Origin: Candidatus Auribacterota bacterium
GTDB taxonomy: Bacteria; Auribacterota; Tritonobacteria; UBA1439
Assembly: GCA_026392015.1 (NCBI GenBank)
Contig: JAPLCW010000109.1
Span: forward strand, 1 to 36,343
Length of the DNA stretch: 36,343 nucleotides
Direction: 5' to 3'
Below are positions 1 through 7,443 of this stretch, in pieces; within the stretch, counting starts at the first letter, position 1, and each line of letters opens with the position of its first letter. A program made the translations under genes and the position numbers. The notes beneath the pieces are model-generated. The model was not told the origin of the DNA. It ran no database searches and was given only the letters and a program-made list of their open reading frames with translations.

Positions 1-1
1 C

Positions 2-748
2 TCTCAGCAATGCCATGATTTTCCATTCTTCCACGATTTGGAAAGGAGTGCCTGTCTCCCGCACGCAAGGACTGCCAGGCCTGAAATCGGCAAGATTATC
101 AAAAACCATAATTTGATCTGGGGGGAGAACGTAGGGTGGATCAATCTCGGTGCAACACACGCCGAGGCGAAGATCGGCTCAAATATACTGGCGGGCTGGG
201 TATGGATCAAGAACTGCGGATGGGTGTGCCTTGGTGAAGGGCATCCCCTGAACGGGGAACGATATTCCAACCGGGGCTCCTGTGACTGGGGGGTCAACAA
301 TGATGGGCGGGGCAGGTTGTCGGGGTTTGCCTGGGCAGAAGTCACGGGCTGGATTAATTTCCAGACCAGTCATTCTCGTGTGTACATGGATGAGATCGGC
401 CAGTTTTACGGCTATGCGTGGGGAGAGAATGTGGGGTGGATGCATTTCGGGCCGGGGAGTAGGGTTCAGTATCTGGCAAAGGCCGATGCCGGTCCCTGGA
501 AAGAGATCGGGCTGGAATCAGAGGGTAGATTCGCCGGCGGACCGGATGATTCTGAGATATGTAGTGCGTATATTCAAGCAATAGCCCTCAATAATTATGA
601 AAGACATGACGATGATGCAGATTCAATCTGTGAACTCAGGTTGGGAAGAGATAATTCTTGTGCATGTATCCGGTGTTGCGATACGCCGGTGTATATGAAC
701 AGTCTCGCCAAATTAGCTCCCATTCGCGCCCCTCCGGTGATTGCTTAA
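2..748 (+). CDS. Secreted or surface protein with GYAWGENVGWI-type repeats, 5' end probably outside window
   Basis: The frame is open to the left edge; the first in-window start is a TTG at 38, but there is no stop between base 2 and it, so I treat the gene as 5'-truncated. About four imperfect repeats of roughly 35 residues are visible, each with a Trp/Gly-rich core: WGENVGWINLG, GWVWIKNCGWVCLG, GFAWAEVTGWINF, GYAWGENVGWMHFG. This motif is typical of large extracellular bacterial proteins of unknown function. The last ~90 residues are acidic and Cys-containing (CSAYIQA, CACIRCC) and end at TAA 746-748. The next gene downstream is also secreted, so this may be part of a surface-protein locus. 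No enzymatic function can be assigned. If the TTG is the real start, the protein is 236 residues and lacks a signal peptide, which argues for truncation. Confidence 0.65.
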   Translation, partial: SQQCHDFPFFHDLERSACLPHARTARPEIGKIIKNHNLIWGENVGWINLGATHAEAKIGSNILAGWVWIKNCGWVCLGEGHPLNGERYSNRGSCDWGVNNDGRGRLSGFAWAEVTGWINFQTSHSRVYMDEIGQFYGYAWGENVGWMHFGPGSRVQYLAKADAGPWKEIGLESEGRFAGGPDDSEICSAYIQAIALNNYERHDDDADSICELRLGRDNSCACIRCCDTPVYMNSLAKLAPIRAPPVIA

Positions 749-764
749 CCCATCACTGTTGCAG

Positions 765-782
765 GTCCCGTCACGGCGGGAC
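765..782. terminator. Short perfect hairpin between secreted-protein genes
   Basis: GTCCCG and CGGGAC form a perfect 6-bp stem with a 6-nt loop, 17 bases after the stop of the upstream gene. No U-tract follows, so it may be an mRNA 3'-end stabiliser or attenuator rather than a classic intrinsic terminator. Confidence 0.3.
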
Positions 783-838
783 ATGGCAATCTCGCGTGTA
801 GCAATTTTAAGACGAATCAAGAAAGGATAGGCACCAAA

Positions 839-2086
839 ATGAAAAAACTAATCACTATAGCTCTGAGCGTGTTGTTCGCGGTTGGTCTGTCTGGTTTGGC
901 GGTAGCGGGGAGCCTTGATTCCCCAGGGGCACCTTCGGCGGGGAGCGGGATGTACACGCTCCAGAACCTGTATGATTACCTGACGAGCGGCATGGCGCTC
1001 ACGGTGCAGACAAGTTTCCAGGAGCCTACCTCGGGTCCCGGGTCAACAATGAAGACGACGAGGCAGATCGGGGATGACATTAAATCCCTATTTGACCTCT
1101 GTGCAACAACGACTGCCGCAAGTGTGGAATCGGGGAAGCCATTTTTCTGCACACAGGCAGGGAGCTGGGGAATTCAGACGGGAATAGCGCAATTAATGCC
1201 GACACCGACAGCAACCCCAACCCAAACTCCAACTCTAACCCCAACCCCAGGTGTTGCGGCTTCCGGAGGAACAATTACTTATTCTGGAGGCTATAAAATC
1301 CATACCTTTATCGCAAATGACACATTTTCTGTGACATCAGGCGGTAATGTCGAAGTCCTTGTAGTCGCCGGTGGTGGCGGCGGTGGTCTTAGCGATGGTG
1401 CGCATGGTGCAGGCGGAGCAGGTGGTTTGATTTATCATCCATCGTTTGCCGTATCTGCTCAAAATTATTTTGTCACTGTTGGTAGTGGTGGCGAGGGAAG
1501 AACTACTATAGGAACAGGGAATAATGGTTCCAATTCGATATTTGGTTCTTTGACTGCTATAGGCGGCGGCGGTGGTAATGGTGGCGCAGGGGCACCATCA
1601 CAGAATGGAGCATCTGGTGGTTCCGGCGGTGGTGGCGGATATGGCGAGAGACCAGGGGGGTCGGGAACACAGCCGTCACAGAGTGGTGATAGTGGTACTT
1701 ATGGATTTGGAAATGCTGGCGGAACCGGTGCAATACAATCGGGACAACACGGTCCCGGCGGCGGCGGTGGCGCAGGCGGCGCCGGCAGTAATGGTACTAC
1801 TTCCAATGGGGGAAACGGTGGTACAGGAAAATATTTTGCACAATTTGCCTCTGTCGGAGGAAGTCCCGCAGGATGGTTTGCCGGCGGTGGAGGGGGCGGT
1901 GTGCAGACTGATCCTGGCGCAGGCGGCACCGGCGGTCTTGGCGGTGGCGGCAATGGTGGTGGAGATACGGGAAACCCTGGTGTTTCAAATACTGGAGGGG
2001 GTGCTGGTGGTGGTAGGAATAATGGCACCTTTTTTAGCTCATCAGGCGGTTCCGGCATAGTCATCGTGAGGTATCTAAATCAGTAG
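839..2086 (+). CDS. Exported protein: shared N-terminal module, Thr/Pro linker and glycine-rich domain
   Basis: A 415-residue protein starting at ATG 839 behind AAAGGAT. Residues 1-23 are a signal peptide (Lys-rich start, hydrophobic core, cleavage after AVA). Residues 24 to about 118 form a module that begins [16 protein letters not shown], contains YDYLTSG, FQEP and GSTMKTTRQ, and ends GKPFFCTQAGSWGIQTG. The same module occurs in the protein at 3062. A Thr/Pro linker (PTPTATPTQTPTLTPTPG) follows. Residues ~140-415 are extremely glycine-rich, starting GGTITYSGGYKIHTF and ending GSGIVIVRYL; these ends are characteristic of the bacterial glycine-rich surface domain (Gly_rich_2-like). Probable role: extracellular structural or adhesive protein. 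Its GC-rich composition also produces long antisense Pro-rich frames that are artefacts. Confidence 0.8.
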   Translation: MKKLITIALSVLFAVGLSGLAVAGSLDSPGAPSAGSGMYTLQNLYDYLTSGMALTVQTSFQEPTSGPGSTMKTTRQIGDDIKSLFDLCATTTAASVESGKPFFCTQAGSWGIQTGIAQLMPTPTATPTQTPTLTPTPGVAASGGTITYSGGYKIHTFIANDTFSVTSGGNVEVLVVAGGGGGGLSDGAHGAGGAGGLIYHPSFAVSAQNYFVTVGSGGEGRTTIGTGNNGSNSIFGSLTAIGGGGGNGGAGAPSQNGASGGSGGGGGYGERPGGSGTQPSQSGDSGTYGFGNAGGTGAIQSGQHGPGGGGGAGGAGSNGTTSNGGNGGTGKYFAQFASVGGSPAGWFAGGGGGGVQTDPGAGGTGGLGGGGNGGGDTGNPGVSNTGGGAGGGRNNGTFFSSSGGSGIVIVRYLNQ

Positions 2087-2109
2087 AATCCCGGGGACAC
2101 GGATTTCGC

Positions 2110-2480
2110 ATCAGGAAAACTTCAGGGTCAAACCTCGGTTGCGGCCGGGCAAGGTCATGAAATCGAGCTCCGATAGGATCGGAGCCCGAGTAACTGCTAG
2201 CCACGGGTGCGGTATCCACCTTGCAGGCAGTGCAGCAGTGTGCTGCCTGATGCGTAGGCAGGAAAGGTGGTGAAGTGTAAGGCCGCACTACCTGAAGGCA
2301 CTGAGTCCCGAAAAGACCCTTGTTGGAACGGGCCGATGGCATCATGGTGTCCAGCAGGCAAATGAACTTCAACTCCTTCGGTTGAATTAATTCGGATGAA
2401 ATCCCGATGGATTCGCCCGGAGATAGTTTATCCGTTCGCTCAAGGATTACGGGATGTCTCAAAGCGTCGGCCTATGCATG
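2110..2480 (+). ncRNA. Structured-RNA-like block, possibly 5' domains of a group II intron relic
   Basis: This non-coding stretch folds on paper into many compact helices: GCTCCGAT/ATCGGAGC near 2168-2186; CCACCTT pairing with AAGGTGG around an inner GCAGCA/TGCTGC hairpin (about 2216-2271); CCCG/CGGG near 2308-2335; TTCAAC/GTTGAA with a 7-nt loop near 2369-2387. The density of helices and the purine-rich single-stranded joints resemble domain I of bacterial group II introns. No reverse transcriptase/maturase frame and no recognisable domain V were found before the gene at 3062. It could equally be another large structured RNA. Orientation is assumed to be plus. Confidence 0.35.
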
Positions 2481-2601
2481 CCTCACCTAAAGCTGGCAAG
2501 TTGCAGGTTTGTCTTTGGGGCTGGGCGTGGATGGATGGCAACGCAGGGGACATTTCTATGTCGTTTCTTGGGAGACATTATTATTATGATATGACAAGAG
2601 T

Positions 2602-2618
2602 TGTAAACAAAGTTTACA
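2602..2618. promoter_or_regulatory. Perfect inverted repeat, operator-like
   Basis: TGTAAAC-AAA-GTTTACA: 7-bp arms with a 3-bp spacer in an AT-rich region about 150 bp upstream of the sigma-54 promoter at 2766. The size and position would suit a dimeric activator or repressor, possibly a bacterial enhancer-binding protein. No regulator gene is visible nearby. Confidence 0.35.
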
Positions 2619-2765
2619 CTTTTAATGTTCGGAGATGTAAAAAAAGTATGCAAAGCGGGTTTTTTAGGATTCATTGTAATCCGTCATCCAGACATGGATC
2701 GGTGTAACTATTTCGCCTCCAGAGCATTAAGAATATTATTTTCTCATGCGGTAAAAATTGCAAAT

Positions 2766-2782
2766 TGGCATGAAATGTGCTA
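2766..2782 (+). promoter_or_regulatory. Predicted sigma-54 (RpoN) -24/-12 promoter
   Basis: TGGCATGAAATGTGCTA matches the consensus TGGCACG-N4-TTGCW with the invariant GG and GC dinucleotides at the correct spacing; two positions deviate. Transcription would start near 2792, giving a leader of about 270 nt before the ATG at 3062. The inverted repeat at 2602-2618 lies at a typical upstream activator distance. Confidence 0.55.
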
Positions 2783-2792
2783 CCTTGAACAA

Positions 2793-3061
2793 ATACCCAA
2801 TTGATTATCTATGGGCTCTGATCTTGCAGAGTTAATAGATTAAAAAGAAACTCGAATATATTAGCCTGTTGGACTTGGTTGAAAGACTTTGGGTGGATCT
2901 GCAGTAGTGCCGAGAATCCTCTAAAAGGGATGATCTGTTCCCGCAGAAGCAGTTATGAACGGGAGGTCTACAAGCACGTCTAGGCAATCCCGGCATTCTG
3001 AAAAGCTGGTTTGATAGATAGGGCAGCAGAAGGCTGTAATAACAGAAAGGGGATGTGAAAG
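2793..3061 (+). other. Long 5' leader of the fibrinogen-like protein gene
   Basis: There is no plausible gene here. The segment at about 2930-3000 contains complementary stretches (TCCCG near 2938 with CGGGA near 2959, and CCGAG/GGCAATCCCGG-type pairings), suggesting a structured leader. It matches no riboswitch that I recognise: c-di-GMP type I hallmarks were looked for and are absent. A good ribosome-binding site, AAAGGGG, lies before the ATG. Confidence 0.3.
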
Positions 3062-4042
3062 ATGAGAAGGTTGATGATGGAGGTTTTAGGTCTGATATGT
3101 GCGGCAGGCCTGGCGGGTATGGCCATGGCGGGGAGCCTTGACTCTCCGGGGGTTCCGTCGGCGGGGAGCGGGATGTATTCGATCGAACAAACCTATGATT
3201 ACCTTAATTCCGGAACGGTGGCGCCGACTCCCGGCCCATTCCAGGAACCAAGCACTGCCCCCGGCTCGACTATGAAGACAATGAGGCAACTATACGACGA
3301 CATGAAAACGAAGCTTGACCAGTGCAATACGACGACTGCCGATAATGTTGAACAGGGCAAGCCGTTCTTCTCCACTCAACCGGGAAACTGGGGAGTGCAG
3401 ACGGGAACATTAAGTACGCTGCCGAGACCGACAGCAACACCGACGATAACAGCGACACCGACGGTGACATCAACAGCAACAGAAACACCAATTTCCGCAT
3501 CCTGTAAAGCTATTAAAACGGCAGTTCCGACTGCGGGCGATGGTATCTATACCATTGACCCCGATGGTCCGGGCGGGGCTGATCCTTTCTCGGCCTACTG
3601 CGACATGACCACCGACGGGGGAGGGTGGACTTTAGTGACCCGCATGGTCAGTGACAACGCGCATAACAGCACGGCCCAAGTCGGGACCCTGCAGGCGCCA
3701 GACCAAGGAACTACTGCCAAGTTATCTGATACAGTTATCAATCAAATACAAACCGGTTTATACCGTCTTACGTGTGGCGCGTACACTGCATATTTTGATG
3801 CAAGCTCCAAGACCTTCATAGGAGGGGGCAGCGGATGCAGTCCCAAGGCGGTACATCGGTACAAAACCACTTTGTCCGGCGATTGGTTGGAGGCCGAGGG
3901 ATTGAATGCGGATTGCGAGCACTGTGGGGTCGATGGATTTAATCACGCGGGTATCCCCACCTACAGCGATTGTCGGTCAAATTGCCCTGGCTGTTATAAT
4001 GGTAATTCTTGGTACAATCTGGGCACGCTTTACGCGAGGTGA
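3062..4042 (+). CDS. Exported protein: shared N-terminal module plus fibrinogen-like C-terminal domain
   Basis: A 326-residue protein starting at ATG 3062, preceded by AGAAAGGGGATGTGAAAG. Residues 1-23 are a signal peptide ending AMA. Residues 24-118 are the same module as in the protein at 839 ([53 protein letters not shown]). A Thr-rich linker ([18 protein letters not shown]) follows. From residue ~148 a fibrinogen C-like domain starts: [29 protein letters not shown]. The domain then has several Cys-rich loops ([13 protein letters not shown]). Such domains bind glycans or surfaces in bacteria and animals; ligand binding here is an inference. Expression is probably RpoN-dependent (promoter at 2766). 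Together with the gene at 839 it shows a conserved N-terminal module carrying exchangeable C-terminal domains. Confidence 0.82.
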   Translation: MRRLMMEVLGLICAAGLAGMAMAGSLDSPGVPSAGSGMYSIEQTYDYLNSGTVAPTPGPFQEPSTAPGSTMKTMRQLYDDMKTKLDQCNTTTADNVEQGKPFFSTQPGNWGVQTGTLSTLPRPTATPTITATPTVTSTATETPISASCKAIKTAVPTAGDGIYTIDPDGPGGADPFSAYCDMTTDGGGWTLVTRMVSDNAHNSTAQVGTLQAPDQGTTAKLSDTVINQIQTGLYRLTCGAYTAYFDASSKTFIGGGSGCSPKAVHRYKTTLSGDWLEAEGLNADCEHCGVDGFNHAGIPTYSDCRSNCPGCYNGNSWYNLGTLYAR

Positions 4043-4062
4043 TCGGCGATGTTAGGATTTGA

Positions 4063-4105
4063 TTGCGTGGGGTAGCTCACGCAATGCCATGCCCATTGTG
4101 GGCAT
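4063..4105 (+). terminator. Tandem hairpins after the fibrinogen-like gene
   Basis: Two adjacent perfect hairpins follow the stop at 4042: TTGCGTG/CACGCAA (4063-4084) and ATGCCCA-TTG-TGGGCAT (4089-4105). No T-run follows, so Rho-dependent ending or 3'-end protection is as likely as intrinsic termination. Confidence 0.4.
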
Positions 4106-4291
4106 CGCTGGTCCCGCGACTCAGGGGGGCCTTACCACAGTTAGTCTTTGATCATCCGAAGGTGGGCGGGCGCTATGCGCTTTCTCACCTGCGGAGATAA
4201 CTCCGGATCTTTTCTGGAGAAGATCCTTATCCATGCAGTGCAGGAATGAAAATATCCCGATGAGGCGGTATTCGACATCTTTTACGTGGTT

Positions 4292-4474
4292 TGGGGGTTT
4301 ATAAATCCTGCACTGCTGGTAACTCCCTGTTATCAGCTCTGCTGCCTTCTTCAATATTATCCTCAGCCCCTTCACCAAATTCACTACCCGGAGCCTCTCT
4401 CGCTCCTTTTCACTCTTCTCCAGCATCCCCTCTCTCATTTTTAGCCCCTTGTCGTGGGCTATTAGAGGAGACAT
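4292..4474 (-). pseudogene. Relic of a helix-turn-helix transposase N-terminus (ISNCY-like)
   Basis: On the minus strand a short stretch reads SEKERERLRVVNLVKG, then KKAAELITGSYQQCRIYK. This pattern (a Glu/Arg-rich helix followed by KKAAELLGLSYRQxRRIYK) is the N-terminal helix-turn-helix of ISNCY/IS1202-type transposases. The similarity ends at about 4292, and neither a DDE domain nor terminal repeats remain. The rest of the 4106-4550 gap is otherwise featureless. It is a decayed insertion sequence, and the family name is a tentative recollection. Confidence 0.45.
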
Positions 4475-4565
4475 TTCTATATTGCCAGAACATGTGTTCC
4501 TGCCCGAATTTACATAGGGAGCGAGAAATGGTATAGTATCATGGAGAAAATGAAAAAGGAGCGTC

Positions 4566-5081
4566 ATGCGTCTGAAGATACATCTGTATGGTGATGAAAC
4601 TCTGAGAATGAAGGCCGCCGAGATTGCCGCTATCGACCCTGAACTGACTGCCCTCGTGGAGAATATGTTTGAGACGATGTATTATCACGAGGGGCTTGGG
4701 CTCGCCGCTCCCCAGGTGGGGATTCCGATGAGGCTGGTGGTGATCGATGTTCCCCGCGAGGGGACCGGCAGGTTCGTGCTCATCAATCCGGTCATCTGTG
4801 AATTAGGGGCCGCACAGGTGATGGAGGAGGGGTGCCTGAGTTTTCCCGAGATCATAGTCCCCGTCGAGAGGGCGAACGAAGTCACCATTGAGTTTACCTC
4901 ACTCGCGGGAAAGAGAAAGAAGAAGAGCGTCACAGGGATAGCAGCCCAGGCAGTCCAGCACGAGCTCGATCACCTGGACGGAGTGCTGCTCGTAGATAGA
5001 ATGAGCACGGCGCGTCGGGCGGTGCTCTCGGGAAAGTTGAGGAAATTGCGCGCGCGGGCGGAAAAAGGGGAGTACCGATGA
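4566..5081 (+). CDS. def: Peptide deformylase
   Basis: Removes the formyl group from the N-terminal Met of nascent proteins in the cytoplasm. At 171 residues it is the usual length. All three signature motifs are present: GLGLAAPQ (residues 43-50), EGCLS with metal-ligand Cys90, and QHELDH with metal-ligand His132 and His136 and catalytic Glu133. The start at ATG 4566 is preceded by AAAAGGAG. The stop overlaps the galE start by 4 bp (ATGA), so the two are translationally coupled. Formyltransferase Fmt, which makes its substrate, is encoded 2.4 kb downstream (7444). Confidence 0.97.
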   Translation: MRLKIHLYGDETLRMKAAEIAAIDPELTALVENMFETMYYHEGLGLAAPQVGIPMRLVVIDVPREGTGRFVLINPVICELGAAQVMEEGCLSFPEIIVPVERANEVTIEFTSLAGKRKKKSVTGIAAQAVQHELDHLDGVLLVDRMSTARRAVLSGKLRKLRARAEKGEYR

Positions 5082-6046
5082 AAATTCTGGTGACGGGTGG
5101 GGCGGGGTACATAGGGAGCGTCACGGTTGCGGAGCTTATCGAGAGGGGGCAAGAGGTGGTTGTCCTGGATTCTCTCGAGGAGGGGCATCGCGAAGCGATC
5201 ACGCGCGGGGCGCGTCTCGTCGTCGGCGCTCTCGCGGACGGCGCGAACACGGAGAAGGTTCTCCGCGAGTACGGGATTGAGGTGGTGGTGCATTTCGCGG
5301 CGTACAGCCTCGTCGGTGAATCCATGGAGAACCCGGCAAAATATTTTATCAACAACGTCGTCAACGGGCTCAAATTGCTCGAGGCGATGAGGGGGGCCGG
5401 AACAGGCAAGATCATATTCTCATCGTCCGCGGCCACCTACGGCTCTCCCACACGCGTGCCGATCACTGAAGATCACCCGACCGTGCCGATCAATCCTTAT
5501 GGGGAATCGAAGCTTTTTTTTGAAAAAATCCTTCACCGTTATCATGCGGCGTATGGCATCGACTGCATCTCTCTTCGCTACTTCAATGCGTCGGGAGCGA
5601 CGCATGAACTGGGGGAGGATCACGACCCGGAGACGCACCTCATCCCGCTCGTGCTGAGGGTGGCGCTCGGACAATCTCCGAGTGTGAAGATTTTCGGAAC
5701 CGATTACGAGACGAAGGATGGGACATGCGTCCGCGACTACGTTCACGTGAGCGATCTGGCGGCGGCGCACGTTCTGGCGCTCTCCTGCCATGGCGAACAC
5801 GCGTACAACCTCGGCGACGGGCACGGCTTCTCCGTGAGACAGGTCATTGACGCGGCGAGGAAAGTCACGCGTAAGGAGATCAAGGCCGAGGAGGCTCCCC
5901 GGAGGGCCGGCGATCCCGCTGTCCTGATCGCAGGCGCCGAGAAGATCCGACGGGAGCTGGGCTGGGAGCCGAAGAGGATCACCCTAGAGGAGATCATCGG
6001 GAGCGCGTGGGAATGGATGGAGAAGCATCCGAAAGGATATAAATAA
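5078..6046 (+). CDS. galE: UDP-glucose 4-epimerase
   Basis: NAD-dependent interconversion of UDP-glucose and UDP-galactose; it supplies sugar nucleotides for surface glycans. The 322-residue protein has the extended-SDR layout: nucleotide-binding TGGAGYIGS (residues 6-14), FSSSAATYG (115-122) with the catalytic Ser/Thr region, and the active pair Tyr141/Lys145 in NPYGESK. RYFNASG and CVRDYVHVSDL are further GalE signatures. It starts within the def stop (ATGA overlap). Other UDP-sugar epimerases of the same family (for example GlcNAc 4-epimerases) cannot be excluded from sequence alone. Confidence 0.9.
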   Translation: MKILVTGGAGYIGSVTVAELIERGQEVVVLDSLEEGHREAITRGARLVVGALADGANTEKVLREYGIEVVVHFAAYSLVGESMENPAKYFINNVVNGLKLLEAMRGAGTGKIIFSSSAATYGSPTRVPITEDHPTVPINPYGESKLFFEKILHRYHAAYGIDCISLRYFNASGATHELGEDHDPETHLIPLVLRVALGQSPSVKIFGTDYETKDGTCVRDYVHVSDLAAAHVLALSCHGEHAYNLGDGHGFSVRQVIDAARKVTRKEIKAEEAPRRAGDPAVLIAGAEKIRRELGWEPKRITLEEIIGSAWEWMEKHPKGYK

Positions 6047-6049
6047 TTC

Positions 6050-6134
6050 TAGCGATTGGGCGATTAGGCAATTGGGCGACTGGGTTGAGACAGTGTACCT
6101 AATTAACTAATTACCTGATCGCAATCCTTAATTG
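6050..6134. repeat. Word-type intergenic hairpin, word GGCGATTA
   Basis: The left arm (about 6051-6088) is imperfect tandem copies of an 8-9-bp word (GCGATTGGGCGATTAGG). The right arm (about 6098-6134) carries the complement (CCTAATTAACTAATTACC, then TGATCGCAATCC). It fills the galE to DUF1189 gap and ends three bases before the next ATG, which has no Shine-Dalgarno sequence. Confidence 0.6.
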
Positions 6135-6136
6135 TT

Positions 6137-6937
6137 ATGGCAAGACAGTTTGGTCGATTCTTTTCTGATATATGGAGGAGCGCTACCGACCTGAGATTCT
6201 ATCAGGAGGTGGCGCAGAGGCCATTCTCGGTGGCGTTCCGGCACATCCTGAAGGTCGCGGGAATATTCGGGACGATCTCCGCCATCGTCATGCTCTCCCT
6301 GCTTATTTTTCTCAACGGGGTGTATCACTGGTGTGCGGGGAATCTTCCGACAATTGCGATCAAGAACGGAGTGGCGCATGCGGAGGTGCTTCAGCCTTAC
6401 CGTGTGGAGGGCACGGCCGGAGGGAAGGAGCGATTCACCGTGGCTATCGATACCACCGGCAAGATGGGGCGGCCGGACACAAACTACAGGATTGGAGTTC
6501 TCGTGAAGCGCACGGGGCTTGTCTTCGCGATGGGTGATAATATCATGGAATGGAGTTTCACGGGGTTGCAGGATCTCACCATCGACAAAAACTATTTTGA
6601 GAGAAGTATCATCCGGTACAGGAGCATGTCGCTGTATGTCGCAGGTCTCTATGCAGCGGTCCTTCTCCTGCTCATTGTTCAATCCTCCGCTGCCGCCGTT
6701 CTCGGGAAGGGTTTCGGGACCCTGTGCGGCCGTAGTCTCTCCTTCATCGCAATCCTGAAAATGAGTTCCTACGCAATTGCGCTCTCGGTGTGCGCGCTAT
6801 TCTTCGTTGTCCTCGCCGGCGTCCGGTTACAGCCGTTCTCTATTCTGGCAATTTATATTCTCACGCACCTCGCGTTTCTATTCGGCGCCGTTTTTGTCAC
6901 AGGGAGGCACTCATCAGATGAAAACGATGTTGATTAA
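6137..6937 (+). CDS. DUF1189 family integral membrane protein
   Basis: A 266-residue inner-membrane protein of unknown function. The N-terminus (FFSDIWRSATDLRFYQEVAQRP) fits the DUF1189 pattern of a soluble FY-x-(E/V)-rich helix followed by a first membrane helix (about residues 37-60). A ~100-residue extracytoplasmic region follows, then three more hydrophobic helices (about 165-190, 203-228, 233-255). The last 20 bp overlap the DUF192 gene, suggesting an operon. The start ATG 6137 has no ribosome-binding site; the repeat element ends directly in front of it. Confidence 0.75.
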   Translation: MARQFGRFFSDIWRSATDLRFYQEVAQRPFSVAFRHILKVAGIFGTISAIVMLSLLIFLNGVYHWCAGNLPTIAIKNGVAHAEVLQPYRVEGTAGGKERFTVAIDTTGKMGRPDTNYRIGVLVKRTGLVFAMGDNIMEWSFTGLQDLTIDKNYFERSIIRYRSMSLYVAGLYAAVLLLLIVQSSAAAVLGKGFGTLCGRSLSFIAILKMSSYAIALSVCALFFVVLAGVRLQPFSILAIYILTHLAFLFGAVFVTGRHSSDENDVD

Positions 6938-7376
6938 AAAGAGCATTGCCATCGCGCTTTTCCTGCTTATCCCCGCCTGTAGCAAAGAACCGGTGAGATT
7001 GGATATGGAGAAGGCGATCCTGCACATCAAGGACAAAACGATTTCCGTCGAGCTGGCGCGGAGCCCGCAGGAGCAGGAGCGCGGGTTGATGTTCCGCAAG
7101 AGACTTGGCGAGAACGAGGGGATGATCTTCATGTACGACTCGCCGCGCATGATGAACTTCTGGATGAAGAATACGCGAATCCCCCTCAGCGTCGCATTCA
7201 TTGACGCGCATGGAAAGATCACTCAGATCGATGACATGAAGCCCTACGATTATATCACGCACCATCTTTCTCAATTCCCCTCGCGATACGCCCTCGAGGC
7301 AAACCGGGGATGGTTCGGGAAGAATGCGGTAAAGGTGGGAGACACCATGGAAATCCCACGCAGCGGTAAGGAGTAA
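6918..7376 (+). CDS. DUF192 family lipoprotein
   Basis: I place the start at ATG 6918 because GGGAGG lies 10 nt upstream and the product then begins with a lipoprotein signal (MKTMLIKKSIAIALFLLIPAC, lipobox IPAC). The longer upstream frame runs inside the DUF1189 gene. The mature part carries the DUF192 signatures QERGLMFRKRL, EGMIF, FWMKNTRIPLSVAFID, G(K)ITQIDDMKP and an ALE-rich region. The protein is about 152 residues, exported and probably lipid-anchored; its function is unknown. It overlaps the preceding membrane-protein gene by 20 bp. Its last codons and stop lie in the arm of a repeat element. Confidence 0.85.
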   Translation: MKTMLIKKSIAIALFLLIPACSKEPVRLDMEKAILHIKDKTISVELARSPQEQERGLMFRKRLGENEGMIFMYDSPRMMNFWMKNTRIPLSVAFIDAHGKITQIDDMKPYDYITHHLSQFPSRYALEANRGWFGKNAVKVGDTMEIPRSGKE

Positions 7377-7431
7377 GCAATAAGCAGTAAGAATCATGGA
7401 TGAAAAGCATGGCACTTACTGCTTACCGCTT
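7362..7431. repeat. Word-type intergenic hairpin, word GCAGTAAGC
   Basis: The left arm 7362-7391 (AGCGGTAAGGAGTAAGC, then AATAAGCAGTAAG) includes the stop codon of the DUF192 gene. The right arm 7414-7431 (CTTACTGCTTACCGCTTA) is its near-perfect reverse complement. The loop is about 22 nt. The fmt start follows 12 bases later. Confidence 0.65.
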
Positions 7432-7443
7432 AGGGCTGCTCTA

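Noticed and set aside
1699..2064. Proline-rich antisense frame opposite the glycine-rich protein
   Set aside because: Pro codons are simply the complement of the Gly codons on the plus strand; the plus-strand frame has a signal peptide and linker and is the real gene.
2396..2707. A 103-codon frame in the gap before the fibrinogen-like gene
   Set aside because: Composition is irregular, it crosses the structured block and the palindrome, and nothing in it resembles an intron maturase or any known family.
2793..3061. Cyclic di-GMP riboswitch in the leader
   Set aside because: The conserved GEMM-I elements were looked for and are absent; only generic pairing is visible.
2087..4042. Diversity-generating retroelement acting on the fibrinogen-like protein
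   Set aside because: No reverse transcriptase, no template repeat and no adenine-biased variable region were found, although the domain type would suit such a system.
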